Origin: Chloroflexota bacterium
Lineage (GTDB): Bacteria > Chloroflexota > Limnocylindria > Limnocylindrales > CSP1-4
Length of the DNA: 17,691 nt
Assembly (NCBI GenBank): GCA_017881985.1
Contig: JADGQH010000032.1
Location: forward strand, 1-17,691
Direction: 5' to 3'
This document shows, one piece after another, positions 1-6,031 of the stretch (position 1 is its first letter; each line of letters opens with the position of its first letter). The notes beneath the pieces were generated by a model that saw only the letters and a list, made by a program, of their open reading frames with translations, was not told the DNA's origin and made no database searches. The position numbers were made by a program, and so were the translations under genes.

Positions 1-1
1 G

Positions 2-211
2 ATCTCGGAGGACAAGGAGGTGCTGGAGGTCGCCAACCGCGCCACCCAGCACCTCTACTTCACGAACCCGATCAAGAAGTTCGAGAGTCGCTCGAAGGGA
101 CTCTTCTCGACGCACCCGCCGATCGTCGACCGGATCAACCGGCTCCGGGCCCTCAACGGCGAGGCGCCGCTCCCGTCGGCGGCCCAGGCGGAGCTCGCCG
201 GGCTCGACTGA
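2..211 (+). CDS. htpX: HtpX-like M48 zinc metalloprotease, C-terminal fragment
   Basis: Only the last 69 residues lie in the window, and the reading frame is open from base 2 with no start. The segment GLFSTHPPIVDRINRLRAL matches the conserved C-terminal block of M48/HtpX membrane metalloproteases (LFSTHPP.ERI..L), where the His-Pro-Pro block follows the membrane-embedded catalytic region. Family members degrade misfolded membrane proteins. The HEXXH zinc site and the transmembrane helices would lie upstream of the window, so activity cannot be judged. The gene ends at a TGA about 95 bp before the tRNA array. M48 assignment is fairly secure; HtpX proper versus another M48B/C member is less so. 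Confidence 0.75.
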   Translation: MSEDKEVLEVANRATQHLYFTNPIKKFESRSKGLFSTHPPIVDRINRLRALNGEAPLPSAAQAELAGLD

Positions 212-258
212 CGTCGCCCCGAGGCCGGCCCGCCTTGCCGACGAGGGGCCGCCCGTGG

Positions 259-264
259 TACCTT
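259..264 (+). promoter_or_regulatory. candidate -10 element of the tRNA array
   Basis: TACCTT within GTGGTACCTT lies about 40 bp before tRNA-Phe. The GTGGTA context resembles the rpsF -10 (GTGGTAGACT). No convincing -35 hexamer is visible. Weak on its own. Confidence 0.3.
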
Positions 265-305
265 CTCGGACGCCGACGGGCGCGGACGTCCGGCGGGGCC
301 TGCGG

Positions 306-381
306 GCCGAGATAGCTCAGCTGGTAGAGCACGCGACTGAAAATCGCGGTGTCGGCAGTTCAAGTCTGCCTCTCGGCACCA
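306..381 (+). tRNA. tRNA-Phe (GAA), CCA encoded
   Basis: Full cloverleaf. The acceptor stem GCCGAGA pairs with TCTCGGC. The D-arm contains AGCTCAGCTGGTAGAGC. The anticodon stem CGCGA/TCGCG closes loop CTGAAAA, giving anticodon GAA. The T-loop is TTCAAGT. Discriminator A and CCA are encoded. First gene of a five-tRNA array. Confidence 0.96.
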
Positions 382-403
382 CCACCCCGGACGCGGTCAT
401 CGA

Positions 404-479
404 GCGGAAGTGGCTCAGTTGGTAGAGCATCACCTTGCCAAGGTGAGGGTCGCGGGTTCGAGTCCCGTCTTCCGCTCCA
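404..479 (+). tRNA. tRNA-Gly (GCC), CCA encoded
   Basis: The acceptor stem GCGGAAG pairs with CTTCCGC. The anticodon stem TCACC/GGTGA closes loop TTGCCAA, giving anticodon GCC. The T-arm GCGGGTTCGAGTCCCGT is canonical. The 3' end TCCA is encoded. It lies 22 bp after tRNA-Phe, in the same orientation. Confidence 0.96.
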
Positions 480-512
480 TTCATCTCTCGAATACTGCGG
501 CCCTTGATCCGC

Positions 513-586
513 TGGCCCTTCGTCTAGCGGTAGGACAGCGGACTTTGGATCCGTGAACCGAGGTTCGAATCCTCGAGGGCCAGCCA
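513..586 (+). tRNA. tRNA-Gln (TTG), CCA encoded
   Basis: The acceptor stem TGGCCCT pairs with AGGGCCA. The anticodon stem GCGGA/TCCGT closes loop CTTTGGA, giving anticodon UUG. The T-arm is GAGGTTCGAATCCTC. GCCA is encoded at the 3' end. The D-arm motif TCTAGCGGTAGGAC is typical of tRNA-Gln. Confidence 0.95.
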
Positions 587-617
587 GCATCGCCGGTTCC
601 CCCACCGGTGCTCCAGG

Positions 618-693
618 GGCGACGTACCCAAGTGGTTAAGGGGGAGGTCTGCAAAACCTCTATGCGTGGGTCCGAATCCCACCGTCGCCTCCA
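618..693 (+). tRNA. tRNA-Cys (GCA), CCA encoded
   Basis: The acceptor stem GGCGACG pairs with CGTCGCC. The anticodon stem GAGGT/ACCTC closes loop CTGCAAA, giving anticodon GCA. The T-arm GTGGGTCCGAATCCCAC has a T-loop starting TCCGAA rather than the commoner TTCGAA. TCCA is encoded at the 3' end. Confidence 0.95.
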
Positions 694-708
694 CGACTTC
701 TGGCACGG

Positions 709-733
709 AACGCCCGCCTCCCCGGCGGGCGTT
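709..733. terminator. perfect 10-bp hairpin between tRNA-Cys and tRNA-Leu
   Basis: AACGCCCGCC (709-718) and GGCGGGCGTT (724-733) are exact inverted repeats around a 5-nt TCCCC loop. No T-tract follows. It could be a U-less terminator dividing the tRNA array, or an RNA-processing signal. Confidence 0.5.
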
Positions 734-750
734 ACGATTCGGGACTCGAC

Positions 751-837
751 GCCGAGGTGGCGGAACCGGCAGACGCGGCCGACTTAAAATCGGCTGACCG
801 CAAGGTCGTGGGAGTTCAAATCTCCCCCTCGGTACCA
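751..837 (+). tRNA. tRNA-Leu (TAA), CCA encoded
   Basis: Class II tRNA of 87 nt. The acceptor stem GCCGAGG pairs with CCTCGGT, with a terminal G-U pair. The anticodon stem GCCGA/TCGGC closes loop CTTAAAA, giving anticodon UAA. The long variable arm GACC-GCAA-GGTC lies at 796-807. ACCA is encoded at the 3' end. Last gene of the array. Confidence 0.96.
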
Positions 838-969
838 CCCATGGAAGCATCCCGCGCGACGATTTCGTTCTGCAGGGAGACACGTCCGGGTCGAAGGGGT
901 ACAGTCTGACCTTCTCGTCGTTCGTCGCGCAACGCGCGAGAAACGAGGCGAGCGCCTGCCGAGGCCCCG

Positions 970-1314
970 ATGTCGATACGGTCGATTCGCAAGGTTCTCG
1001 CGGTGGCGTGGGACACAACCGCTGACCGGTGCACCGTCCGGGCCTCGACCCCGGGATCGATCCCGCAGGGGACGGTTGCCAGGTACAGCGGGCCCGTGTT
1101 CGCGAACGTCTCGAGCAGTCGCGTCGTCCTCGTCACCCCGAACGGCGCCACCGCAAGTGGCCACTGCACGCTCAGCCCGACGGGTCTCGGGACGTGCCGG
1201 TTCTCGAGGGGAACCGGCTGGCTGGCCGGGTTCCACGCCAGCCTCAAGGTCACGACCTCCCCCGACGGCGTGCTCAACTGGGACGGGACCTACTACTTCG
1301 AGCCGGCGGTCTGA
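970..1314 (+). CDS. hypothetical protein, possibly an N-terminally eroded secreted protein
   Basis: This open frame encodes 114 residues. The C-terminal two thirds read like a real beta-rich extracellular domain: two cysteines close together (GHCTL at about 66-70 and GTCRF at about 74-78), then GTGWLAGFHA and WDGTYYF. That spacing resembles small secreted actinobacterial/Chloroflexota proteins of unknown function, but this is recognition from memory only. The first 30 residues look unlike a signal peptide and no clear ribosome-binding site precedes the ATG, so the true N-terminus may be missing. An unrelated frame at about 860-1022 upstream also looks protein-like (for example LQGDTSGSKGYSLTF), which hints at decay. 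It could instead be a chance ORF. Confidence 0.35.
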   Translation: MSIRSIRKVLAVAWDTTADRCTVRASTPGSIPQGTVARYSGPVFANVSSSRVVLVTPNGATASGHCTLSPTGLGTCRFSRGTGWLAGFHASLKVTTSPDGVLNWDGTYYFEPAV

Positions 1315-1319
1315 GGCGA

Positions 1320-1375
1320 GATCGGGGCCGTCCTCGTCCCGCGGCGTCCGGGTCGGGCCGCCCACGGCCTCGATC
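1320..1375. terminator. 12-bp hairpin in a convergent gap
   Basis: The 12 bases at 1320-1331 (GATCGGGGCCGT) pair with 1364-1375 (ACGGCCTCGATC) through 12 bp, including one G-U pair, around a 32-nt loop. The stem sits between the stop at 1314 (plus) and the stop at 1394 (minus), so it could terminate both genes. It has no T-tract. Confidence 0.4.
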
Positions 1376-1393
1376 GGCGCGCCCCGCGGCGGA

Positions 1394-1639
1394 TCAGTAC
1401 CCGGTGAAGTTGCTGAGCGCCCCGATCCAGCCCACCGCGCCCATCCAGAGAAGGGCCCGCGGGTGGCCGCGGAGGCGCCAGGCGAGGAACCCGACCACGG
1501 TCGCCCCGACGAGCTTCACCGGCAGGACGAGCCCGCCGAGGTGCGCCATGAGCGGATTCAGCTCGACGCCATGATGGGCGAGCGTGAAGGTGAGCCCGTC
1601 CGCGACCTGGCTCATGACAAGAAGCCCGACGAGATACAT
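1394..1639 (-). CDS. small DUF5658-like integral membrane protein
   Basis: The gene encodes 81 residues. The ATG at 1639 is preferred over an in-frame TTG at 1651 because a GGGGGGA Shine-Dalgarno run lies 3 nt upstream of it. The protein begins with a hydrophobic helix (about 1-20) containing SQVADGLTFTLA, followed by GVELNPLMA. That ADxLTT...ELNPLM pattern is the hallmark of DUF5658-type proteins. Two more helices follow (about 35-53 and 64-78). The function of the family is not established; the conserved Asp/Glu-Asn in and near the membrane may bind an ion or ligand. The gene is monocistronic here and convergent with the hypothetical ORF at 970-1314. Confidence 0.65.
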   Translation of the reverse strand: MYLVGLLVMSQVADGLTFTLAHHGVELNPLMAHLGGLVLPVKLVGATVVGFLAWRLRGHPRALLWMGAVGWIGALSNFTGY

Positions 1640-2077
1640 CGATCCCCCCAAGCACGGCTGACGCGGGCAGCTGGCGAGAATTGTCGGTTCCCAGCGGTCC
1701 CAAGTCGCGGGAGTTCCGACGTGTCGGACTCGCCGGACCAGGCACGCCGGGCGAGCATAGCCACGACAACGCCCGTCGCCTCACCACGTTCCCGTGGATG
1801 GGCCGACAGGGCGCAACCGGTGACGTACCGGCGAGATGAGGCCTGGGTCAGCGCGCCGTGCCGACGGCCAGCTCGGCGAAGGGAAGCCTCGTCCCGCGGG
1901 TGATCGACACCGGTGAGGACGTCCGCGACGAAGGTGCGGACGCGCGGGACCGGACGGATCGCCGATCCCTGGACACGGACGTCGAAAGGTTCGACGCCTC
2001 AAACCCCGGACCTGGGCACCCGCGGCCGCGGGCGAGCGAACCGGAGAGCGTCGGCGATGGCGCCAGCGGGACGAGCG
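1640..2077. other. 438-bp stretch with no credible gene
   Basis: No frame on either strand gives a recognisable protein. Open frames here are arginine- and proline-rich, as expected from GC-rich noncoding DNA. The stretch contains two symmetric sites: CGTCGAA-AGG-TTCGACG (1980-1996) and a 14-bp palindrome CCCGCGGCCGCGGG (2019-2032). Both lie downstream of the lipoprotein gene and upstream of the DUF5658-like gene, as read on the minus strand. Confidence 0.6.
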
Positions 2078-2722
2078 TTACGGGAGGGCCGCCAGGATCC
2101 CCTCGGTCAGGGATGCGTCGCCGATCGCGAGGATGTAGAAGACGACGTCGCCCTTGACATAGAGGGTGAACCCAAATCCCCCGGCGCCCGCCTGCTGCAC
2201 CTGCTTGCCGCCGACCGTGGCCGTCTGCAGACCGCTGTCGCCGGATCCCGCCAGCACCGTGGCGAGCTTCGTCCCATCGACACCCTTGACCTGGAAGGCC
2301 ATGACGAGGGAACCCGCCTTCGACGGATCGGTCGGAGTCGCCATGGCGAGGGAGACGTCGGCCAGGGTCTTCCCGTTGGCCTGCAGGAACGTGCCAAGCT
2401 CGCCGGAGTCGACGGGGACCGTGGCCGGCAGCGCGCCGCCCCCGAAGCTGGTCTTCGCGAAGGCAACGCCGCCGACGGTCGACGGGAGCATCGACTCGAG
2501 CTCCGTCGCCGTTCCCGGGGCGAGGGAGACGTTGGGGACCGATCCGTTGTCACTCGACGCGGGCTCCTGCGAGGCGGCGGCCTCGGACGCTGCCGCGGAC
2601 GCCGGAGGCTCCGGGGCCTGTGCCGAGGCCGCGGGCGTCGGCGTGGCGGCGGTGCCGCCGCATGCCGCGGCGAGCAGGGCAACGGCGAGCGAGAAGGCCA
2701 GCGCCCGGCGATCGAATGACAT
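2078..2722 (-). CDS. secreted lipoprotein of unknown function
   Basis: The gene encodes 214 residues. The start is set by a strong GGGAGGA Shine-Dalgarno close upstream of the ATG. The N-terminus is a type II signal peptide: basic DRRAL, hydrophobic core to about residue 20, and AAAC at 18-21 with Cys21 as the predicted lipidation site. Residues about 22-60 form an Ala/Pro/Ser/Glu-rich linker that would extend the folded part from the membrane. The domain at about 65-214 has repeated GG.AF, LVMAFQVKGVD and FTLYVKGDVVFYI stretches, suggesting an alpha/beta sensor-like fold, but I cannot name a family. It is divergent from the PAAR-like gene across a spacer holding a perfect inverted repeat. 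LspA, encoded at 14787, would process it. Confidence 0.8.
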   Translation of the reverse strand: MSFDRRALAFSLAVALLAAACGGTAATPTPAASAQAPEPPASAAASEAAASQEPASSDNGSVPNVSLAPGTATELESMLPSTVGGVAFAKTSFGGGALPATVPVDSGELGTFLQANGKTLADVSLAMATPTDPSKAGSLVMAFQVKGVDGTKLATVLAGSGDSGLQTATVGGKQVQQAGAGGFGFTLYVKGDVVFYILAIGDASLTEGILAALP

Positions 2723-2830
2723 GATTTCCTCCCATTTCCGGCGTGCGGCTCAAGCAGGGGCGCACGCGCCATCATGGCATCCGGCGCGAGCCCCGTGTCG
2801 GACCTCGCAACGGCGCACCGCCAGTCCGGA

Positions 2831-2860
2831 CCGATCGGGCAGGGTCAGCGGCCCGATCGG
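2831..2860. promoter_or_regulatory. perfect 10-bp inverted repeat in the divergent spacer (operator or leader hairpin)
   Basis: CCGATCGGGC (2831-2840) and GCCCGATCGG (2851-2860) are exact inverted repeats 10 nt apart. Each arm also contains the 8-bp palindrome CCGATCGG (2831-2838 and 2853-2860), so the two palindromes recur at 22 bp, about two helical turns. It lies about 109 bp from the lipoprotein start and about 91 bp from the PAAR-like start. Confidence 0.5.
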
Positions 2861-2950
2861 GCGCGCCTCCGGGTGCGACACTCAGGGGCGAGCGGACGCG
2901 GGAGCGCCTGCCGGGCGCCCGGATCACGCGGAGCAGGGGAGAGCACGACG

Positions 2951-3349
2951 ATGCCGCCGGTGGTCGTGAACGCAGCCATGCTGTCCTGCACGATGGGCCT
3001 CGGCCCGCCGATGCCGCTGACCGCCATTCCCAAGGGGTCGCCTGTGACGGCGGGCGGACAGCAGGTCGCGACCATCGCCGATGCGATCCCGATGGCGAAT
3101 ATCCCGACCTTCGGGATGTGCAACTCACCGGCAAACCCGGCGGTCATAGCCGCCACCGCCGCGGCACTCGGCGTGCACACGCCGATGCCCTGCCTGCCGG
3201 TACCCATCGGCGTCTGGGCGCCCGGATCCACCGCGGTCGTGCTCGGCGGGGTCCCGGTGCTGACCGCCCCGTCCACGTGCCAGTGCTCGTGGGCGGGGAC
3301 GATCTCCATCGGGATGCCGGGCCAGACGTCGGTCAACGCGAACGGCTGA
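2951..3349 (+). CDS. PAAR-like (DUF4280) spike-tip protein
   Basis: The gene encodes 132 residues. The ATG is supported by AGGGGAG 9 nt upstream; an open extension to 2774 is arginine- and serine-rich junk. The sequence follows the DUF4280 pattern: LSCTMG (11-16), FGMCNSPANP (54-63), GVHTPMPCLP (74-83), then VWAPGSTAVVLGGVPVLTAPSTCQCSWAGTI-type repeats and a terminal GQ. It carries five cysteines (13, 57, 81, 110, 112). PAAR-like proteins cap the VgrG-type spike of contractile injection systems (T6SS, extracellular Afp/PVC type) and often carry or bind effectors. No sheath, tube, baseplate or AAA+ gene is present here, and the protein has no C-terminal toxin extension. It is either an orphan tip serving a remote locus or a stand-alone protein. 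Confidence 0.8.
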   Translation: MPPVVVNAAMLSCTMGLGPPMPLTAIPKGSPVTAGGQQVATIADAIPMANIPTFGMCNSPANPAVIAATAAALGVHTPMPCLPVPIGVWAPGSTAVVLGGVPVLTAPSTCQCSWAGTISIGMPGQTSVNANG

Positions 3350-3352
3350 TCA

Positions 3353-3376
3353 TGGGCCGCCGTCGGCCTCGGCCCA
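3353..3376. terminator. hairpin between convergent PAAR-like and cpaE-like genes
   Basis: TGGGCCG (3353-3359) and CGGCCCA (3370-3376) form a perfect 7-bp stem with a 10-nt loop, starting 4 nt after the PAAR-like stop. A second symmetric element, GCGGGTCACCCGC (3381-3393), overlaps the cpaE-like stop codon. There is no T-tract. Confidence 0.4.
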
Positions 3377-3385
3377 CGCGGCGGG

Positions 3386-4603
3386 TCACCCGCGCCGGCG
3401 GAAGGCTCCAAGGCGGCCACGGTGCTCGTCGCGGCTCGTGGCGCCTTCATCCGGCCTGCCGATCGCGATGGCGGCCAGCCGCGCGAGCGCGCGCGCGGGG
3501 GGCGAGGTCGGCGCGCTGCGGACGATCGGGATGCCCTCGTTGATGGCCTTGAGGTAGAGCCCCGGGTCGTACGGAATCTCGGCCTCGATCTTCGTCCCGA
3601 TCGCCGCCTCGATCTGCTTCATCGAGAGCATCTCGCGTGCGAAGAGGTGATTGAGGACGAAGGTTGCCGCCGCCGCTGCCGAGCCCACCTCGGTGAGGTA
3701 CTCGAGCAGGGAGTGGAGCGCCTTCAGCGCGCCGATCTCCGGCACGATCGGGACCAGGACCGCCTCGGCGCGCTCCAGGACTGCGAGGGATCGCTCGTCG
3801 AGCTCCGAGCCCGCGTCGATCACGACCGTGCCGTACGTGGTCCGGGCGGTCGAGAGGGACAGGTTCACGTGCTCGGGTGTGATCGCACGCCCGGATTCCG
3901 GCGTGCCCGGCGCAGCGAGGACCTCGAGCCCGGAATCGTGCTTGATCGTGTACGTCCGCAGCAGGTCCGGCTCGCGCAGCGACTGGTCGTCGCGGGCGAG
4001 GTCCGCGACCGTCAGCTGGGGCTTCAGGTTGAGATGCGTCGCAACCTGGCCGAACTGGAGATCGAAGTCGACGAGGAGGACGCGGCCGGGCGCCTGGGCG
4101 GCGAGGGAAGTTGCGACGCTGACCGCGATCATCGTCGTCCCGACACCCCCCTTCGGGCTGAAGCAGGCGATGATGCTTCGACGGGCAGGGCCCTCGCCGT
4201 CCGCGTGGACGAGCGGCGCCAGGTCGCGCGAGCGCTGGAAGCGGACCAGGAGCGCCTCGACGCGGGCCTCGAGCTCGCGCGGGTCGAACGGCTTCACCAC
4301 GACGTCGTCGGCGCCGGCCTCGAGGTAGCGGACCCGCTCCTCGACGTCGGTCGACTGGCTCACGCAGAGGACGGGGATCGCCGAGAGCGCGGCCGTCCCG
4401 CGGATCTCCCGGCAGATGTCGACGCCGGTGCGGGGCCCGAGGCCGACGTCGAGAATGACGAGGGCGAAGTCGGCGGCCCGCCGCACGGCATCGTCCGGGT
4501 CGGCAGTGACAGCCACCTGGTAGCCCATCCCGGTCAGCGGACCTTCGACGGCGGCGATGGCGGCCTGGTTCGTCTCGAGGACAAGGATGGTGCTCGACGG
4601 CAC
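3386..4603 (-). CDS. cpaE: CpaE/TadZ-like receiver-ParA ATPase
   Basis: The gene encodes 405 residues from a GTG at 4603, with AAGGA about 10 nt upstream. Residues about 5-122 form a response-regulator receiver domain: phospho-acceptor Asp52 in LVILDVG, Ser82 region, Lys104 in VVVKPFD. The usual N-terminal acidic pair is only partly kept (LETN at 9-12). Residues about 143-370 form a MinD/ParA-type ATPase: deviant Walker A SPKGGVGTTM (149-158) with signature Lys151, and DFDLQFG (179-185). The P-loop lysine position is Thr156, a replacement I recall from CpaE/TadZ proteins. Such proteins place Tad/Flp pilus machinery at the pole. No tadA, tadB, tadC, flp or rcpA gene is nearby, so the target is open. 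The gene is transcribed divergently from rpsF. Confidence 0.85.
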   Translation of the reverse strand: MPSSTILVLETNQAAIAAVEGPLTGMGYQVAVTADPDDAVRRAADFALVILDVGLGPRTGVDICREIRGTAALSAIPVLCVSQSTDVEERVRYLEAGADDVVVKPFDPRELEARVEALLVRFQRSRDLAPLVHADGEGPARRSIIACFSPKGGVGTTMIAVSVATSLAAQAPGRVLLVDFDLQFGQVATHLNLKPQLTVADLARDDQSLREPDLLRTYTIKHDSGLEVLAAPGTPESGRAITPEHVNLSLSTARTTYGTVVIDAGSELDERSLAVLERAEAVLVPIVPEIGALKALHSLLEYLTEVGSAAAAATFVLNHLFAREMLSMKQIEAAIGTKIEAEIPYDPGLYLKAINEGIPIVRSAPTSPPARALARLAAIAIGRPDEGATSRDEHRGRLGAFRRRG

Positions 4604-4640
4604 GTTTGCAGGATCCTTCGTGGGAGATGAGGACGCCCGA

Positions 4641-4646
4641 AGGATA
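4641..4646 (-). promoter_or_regulatory. candidate extended -10 for the cpaE-like gene
   Basis: Read on the minus strand this is TATCCT preceded by TG (TGTATCCT), about 37 nt before the GTG start. No clear -35 hexamer is seen. Confidence 0.35.
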
Positions 4647-4681
4647 CATGAGGCGCGCGGGGCCCCGTCTCACGCTCGTGG

Positions 4682-4687
4682 TAGACT
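4682..4687 (+). promoter_or_regulatory. candidate -10 of the rpsF operon
   Basis: TAGACT in the context CGTGGTAGACT lies 85 bp before rpsF. It matches the GGTAnnnT pattern upstream of the ilvE and tRNA units. No recognisable TTGACA element lies 17 bp upstream. Confidence 0.45.
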
Positions 4688-4710
4688 CCGCGAGCCCTTT
4701 CTGCTCCGCC

Positions 4711-4751
4711 TGGCGGCCCGGGTTCCGGGGGCCACGAGCGGGGCATACCCC
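4711..4751 (+). promoter_or_regulatory. structured rpsF leader, possible S6:S18 autoregulatory site
   Basis: Two hairpins precede the Shine-Dalgarno. In the first, TGGC (4711-4714) pairs with GCCA (4731-4734) and CCCGG (4717-4721) pairs with CCGGG (4725-4729) around a GTT loop, leaving a GG/G internal loop. The second is GGGG-CATA-CCCC (4740-4751), ending 2 nt before AGGAAGGAG. S6-S18 complexes are known to bind rpsF leader hairpins; whether this one qualifies is inference. Confidence 0.4.
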
Positions 4752-4772
4752 ACAGGAAGGAGTCGAACGGCC

Positions 4773-5195
4773 ATGCGCCGCTACGAACTCATGCTCGTGA
4801 TCCGGCCCGACGCGCCGGACGACCGCGTCCAGGCGCTCCTGGAGAAGGTCACCCGGCAGATCGCCGGGGCCGGCGGCCAGATCGTCAAGGCGGCACCCTG
4901 GGGCCGTCGCCGTCTCGCGTACCAGATCGACCGGTACCGCGAGGCGTCGTACCACATCATCCACTTCGATGCCCCTGCGGACTCCATCGCCGACCTCGAG
5001 CGGACCCTCCTGATCACCGAAGACGTGATCCGGCACCTCGTGATCCGTGTCGATCGACCGCTCAAGGCCGTCCGCGGCAAGGGCGACGACATGGGGGACC
5101 TCGTTCCCGCGCCCGATGTCGACGACGACGAGGAGCCCACCGGCGAGCAGATCGACGAGTCCGAGAGCGAAGCCGCTCCGGCCGCGGTCGACTGA
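4773..5195 (+). CDS. rpsF: 30S ribosomal protein bS6
   Basis: The gene encodes 140 residues from an ATG with AGGAAGGAG 10 nt upstream; an in-frame extension to 4557 crosses the promoter region and is not used. MRRYELMLVIRPD opens the ferredoxin-like fold of bS6. WGRRRLAYQIDRYREASYHIIHFDA is the conserved central block and IRHLVIRVD the final strand. After about residue 105 there is an acidic tail (DVDDDEEPTGE...) that bS6 often carries. bS6 binds bS18 on the platform of the 30S subunit. It is first in an rpsF-ssb-rpsR operon, with 24 bp to ssb. Confidence 0.97.
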   Translation: MRRYELMLVIRPDAPDDRVQALLEKVTRQIAGAGGQIVKAAPWGRRRLAYQIDRYREASYHIIHFDAPADSIADLERTLLITEDVIRHLVIRVDRPLKAVRGKGDDMGDLVPAPDVDDDEEPTGEQIDESESEAAPAAVD

Positions 5196-5219
5196 CCCAG
5201 GTCCCAGGAGGGCGTTCCG

Positions 5220-5684
5220 GTGTCCCTGAACAAGGTGATGATCATCGGGAATCTCGGGCGGGATCCCGAGATGCGGTACACGCCGGGCGGGCAGGCCGTG
5301 ACGCAGTTCACGGTCGCCGTCAACCGCAACTACAAGGGCCAGGATGGCGCCTGGCAGGAGGAGACGGAGTGGTTCCGCGTGGTTGCCTGGGCGCAGCTCG
5401 CCGAACGTTCCGCCGAGCACCTTCGCAAGGGCATGAAGGTCTACATCGAGGGCCGTCTCCAGACCCGGCAGTGGGAAGACCAGCAGGGCCAGAAGCGGTA
5501 CACGACCGAGCTCATCGCCAACCAGGTGACCAACCTCGACCGGCGGCCGCGCGAGGAAGGTGCCGATGCGCCGCCGTTCCCGGGCGAGCCCAGGCCAGCC
5601 GGCGCGACCGTCTCGCCGATCCGGCGGCCCGACCCGGCCGCGGCCGACGACGCACCCTCCGACATCGACGATCTCCCATTCTGA
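5220..5684 (+). CDS. ssb: single-stranded DNA-binding protein
   Basis: The gene encodes 154 residues from a GTG with AGGAGGG 7 nt upstream. The OB fold spans about 1-105: MSLNKVMIIGNLGRDPEMRY, FTVAVNR, WFRVVAWAQLAE and VYIEGRLQTRQWED are the usual SSB blocks. A disordered Pro/Ala/Arg-rich linker follows. The acidic tip DIDDLPF at the C-terminus is the docking peptide for PriA, RecO, RecG and other partners; priA itself is at the right end of this window. The gene lies between rpsF and rpsR, the classic bacterial arrangement. Confidence 0.97.
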   Translation: MSLNKVMIIGNLGRDPEMRYTPGGQAVTQFTVAVNRNYKGQDGAWQEETEWFRVVAWAQLAERSAEHLRKGMKVYIEGRLQTRQWEDQQGQKRYTTELIANQVTNLDRRPREEGADAPPFPGEPRPAGATVSPIRRPDPAAADDAPSDIDDLPF

Positions 5685-5741
5685 AAAACGTATCGGGCAT
5701 GCGCCGTACCGGTGCCGCCCGCGACCACAGGAGCTGACAGC

Positions 5742-6008
5742 ATGCCTCCCGCAGCCCGCAAGAAGCGCGACGACTACTACCGCGACCGACGCCGCCGAAA
5801 GGTCTGCGCGTTCTGCGCCGACAAGACGGTGCAGATCGACTACAAGGAGGTCAGCCGCCTCCGCCGGTATCTCTCCGAGCGCGCGAAGATCGAGCCGCGC
5901 CGGAAGACGGGCACGTGCGCCGCGCACCAGCGCGAGCTCTCGGTGGCGCTGAAGCGGGCCCGCCTGGTGGCCCTGCTGCCGTACGCGCCCCAGCACCTTC
6001 GCCCCTGA
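5742..6008 (+). CDS. rpsR: 30S ribosomal protein bS18, cysteine-containing form
   Basis: The gene encodes 88 residues. The ATG at 5742 follows ACAGGAG by about 8 nt; an ATG-like extension to 5712 would put this Shine-Dalgarno inside the gene. The core reads YKEVSRLRRYLSERAKIEPRRKTGTCAAHQR, the bS18 signature. Cys22-x2-Cys25 (VCAFC) together with Cys59 and His62 can form a zinc site, the so-called C+ form; paralogues lacking the cysteines serve under zinc limitation in some bacteria. rplI (bL9), which usually follows, is absent. The next gene begins 39 bp later and encodes a permease. Confidence 0.97.
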   Translation: MPPAARKKRDDYYRDRRRRKVCAFCADKTVQIDYKEVSRLRRYLSERAKIEPRRKTGTCAAHQRELSVALKRARLVALLPYAPQHLRP

Positions 6009-6031
6009 CCGGGCCGCGATGACGGAGACGC

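Noticed and set aside
1981..1995. LexA-type SOS box
   Set aside because: GTCGAA-AGG-TTCGAC has the wrong spacing for the CGAAC-N4-GTTCG consensus, and no SOS gene is adjacent.
1616..1996. Minus-strand frame with protein-like stretch VPRVRTFVADVLTGVD
   Set aside because: It has no usable start near the good-looking part, no recognised family and no ribosome-binding site, and it overlaps the DUF5658-like gene start. A relic cannot be excluded but is not supported.
1913..2719. 268-codon plus-strand frame opposite the lipoprotein
   Set aside because: The minus-strand lipoprotein has a signal peptide, lipobox and strong Shine-Dalgarno; the plus frame is Arg/Gly-rich and featureless.
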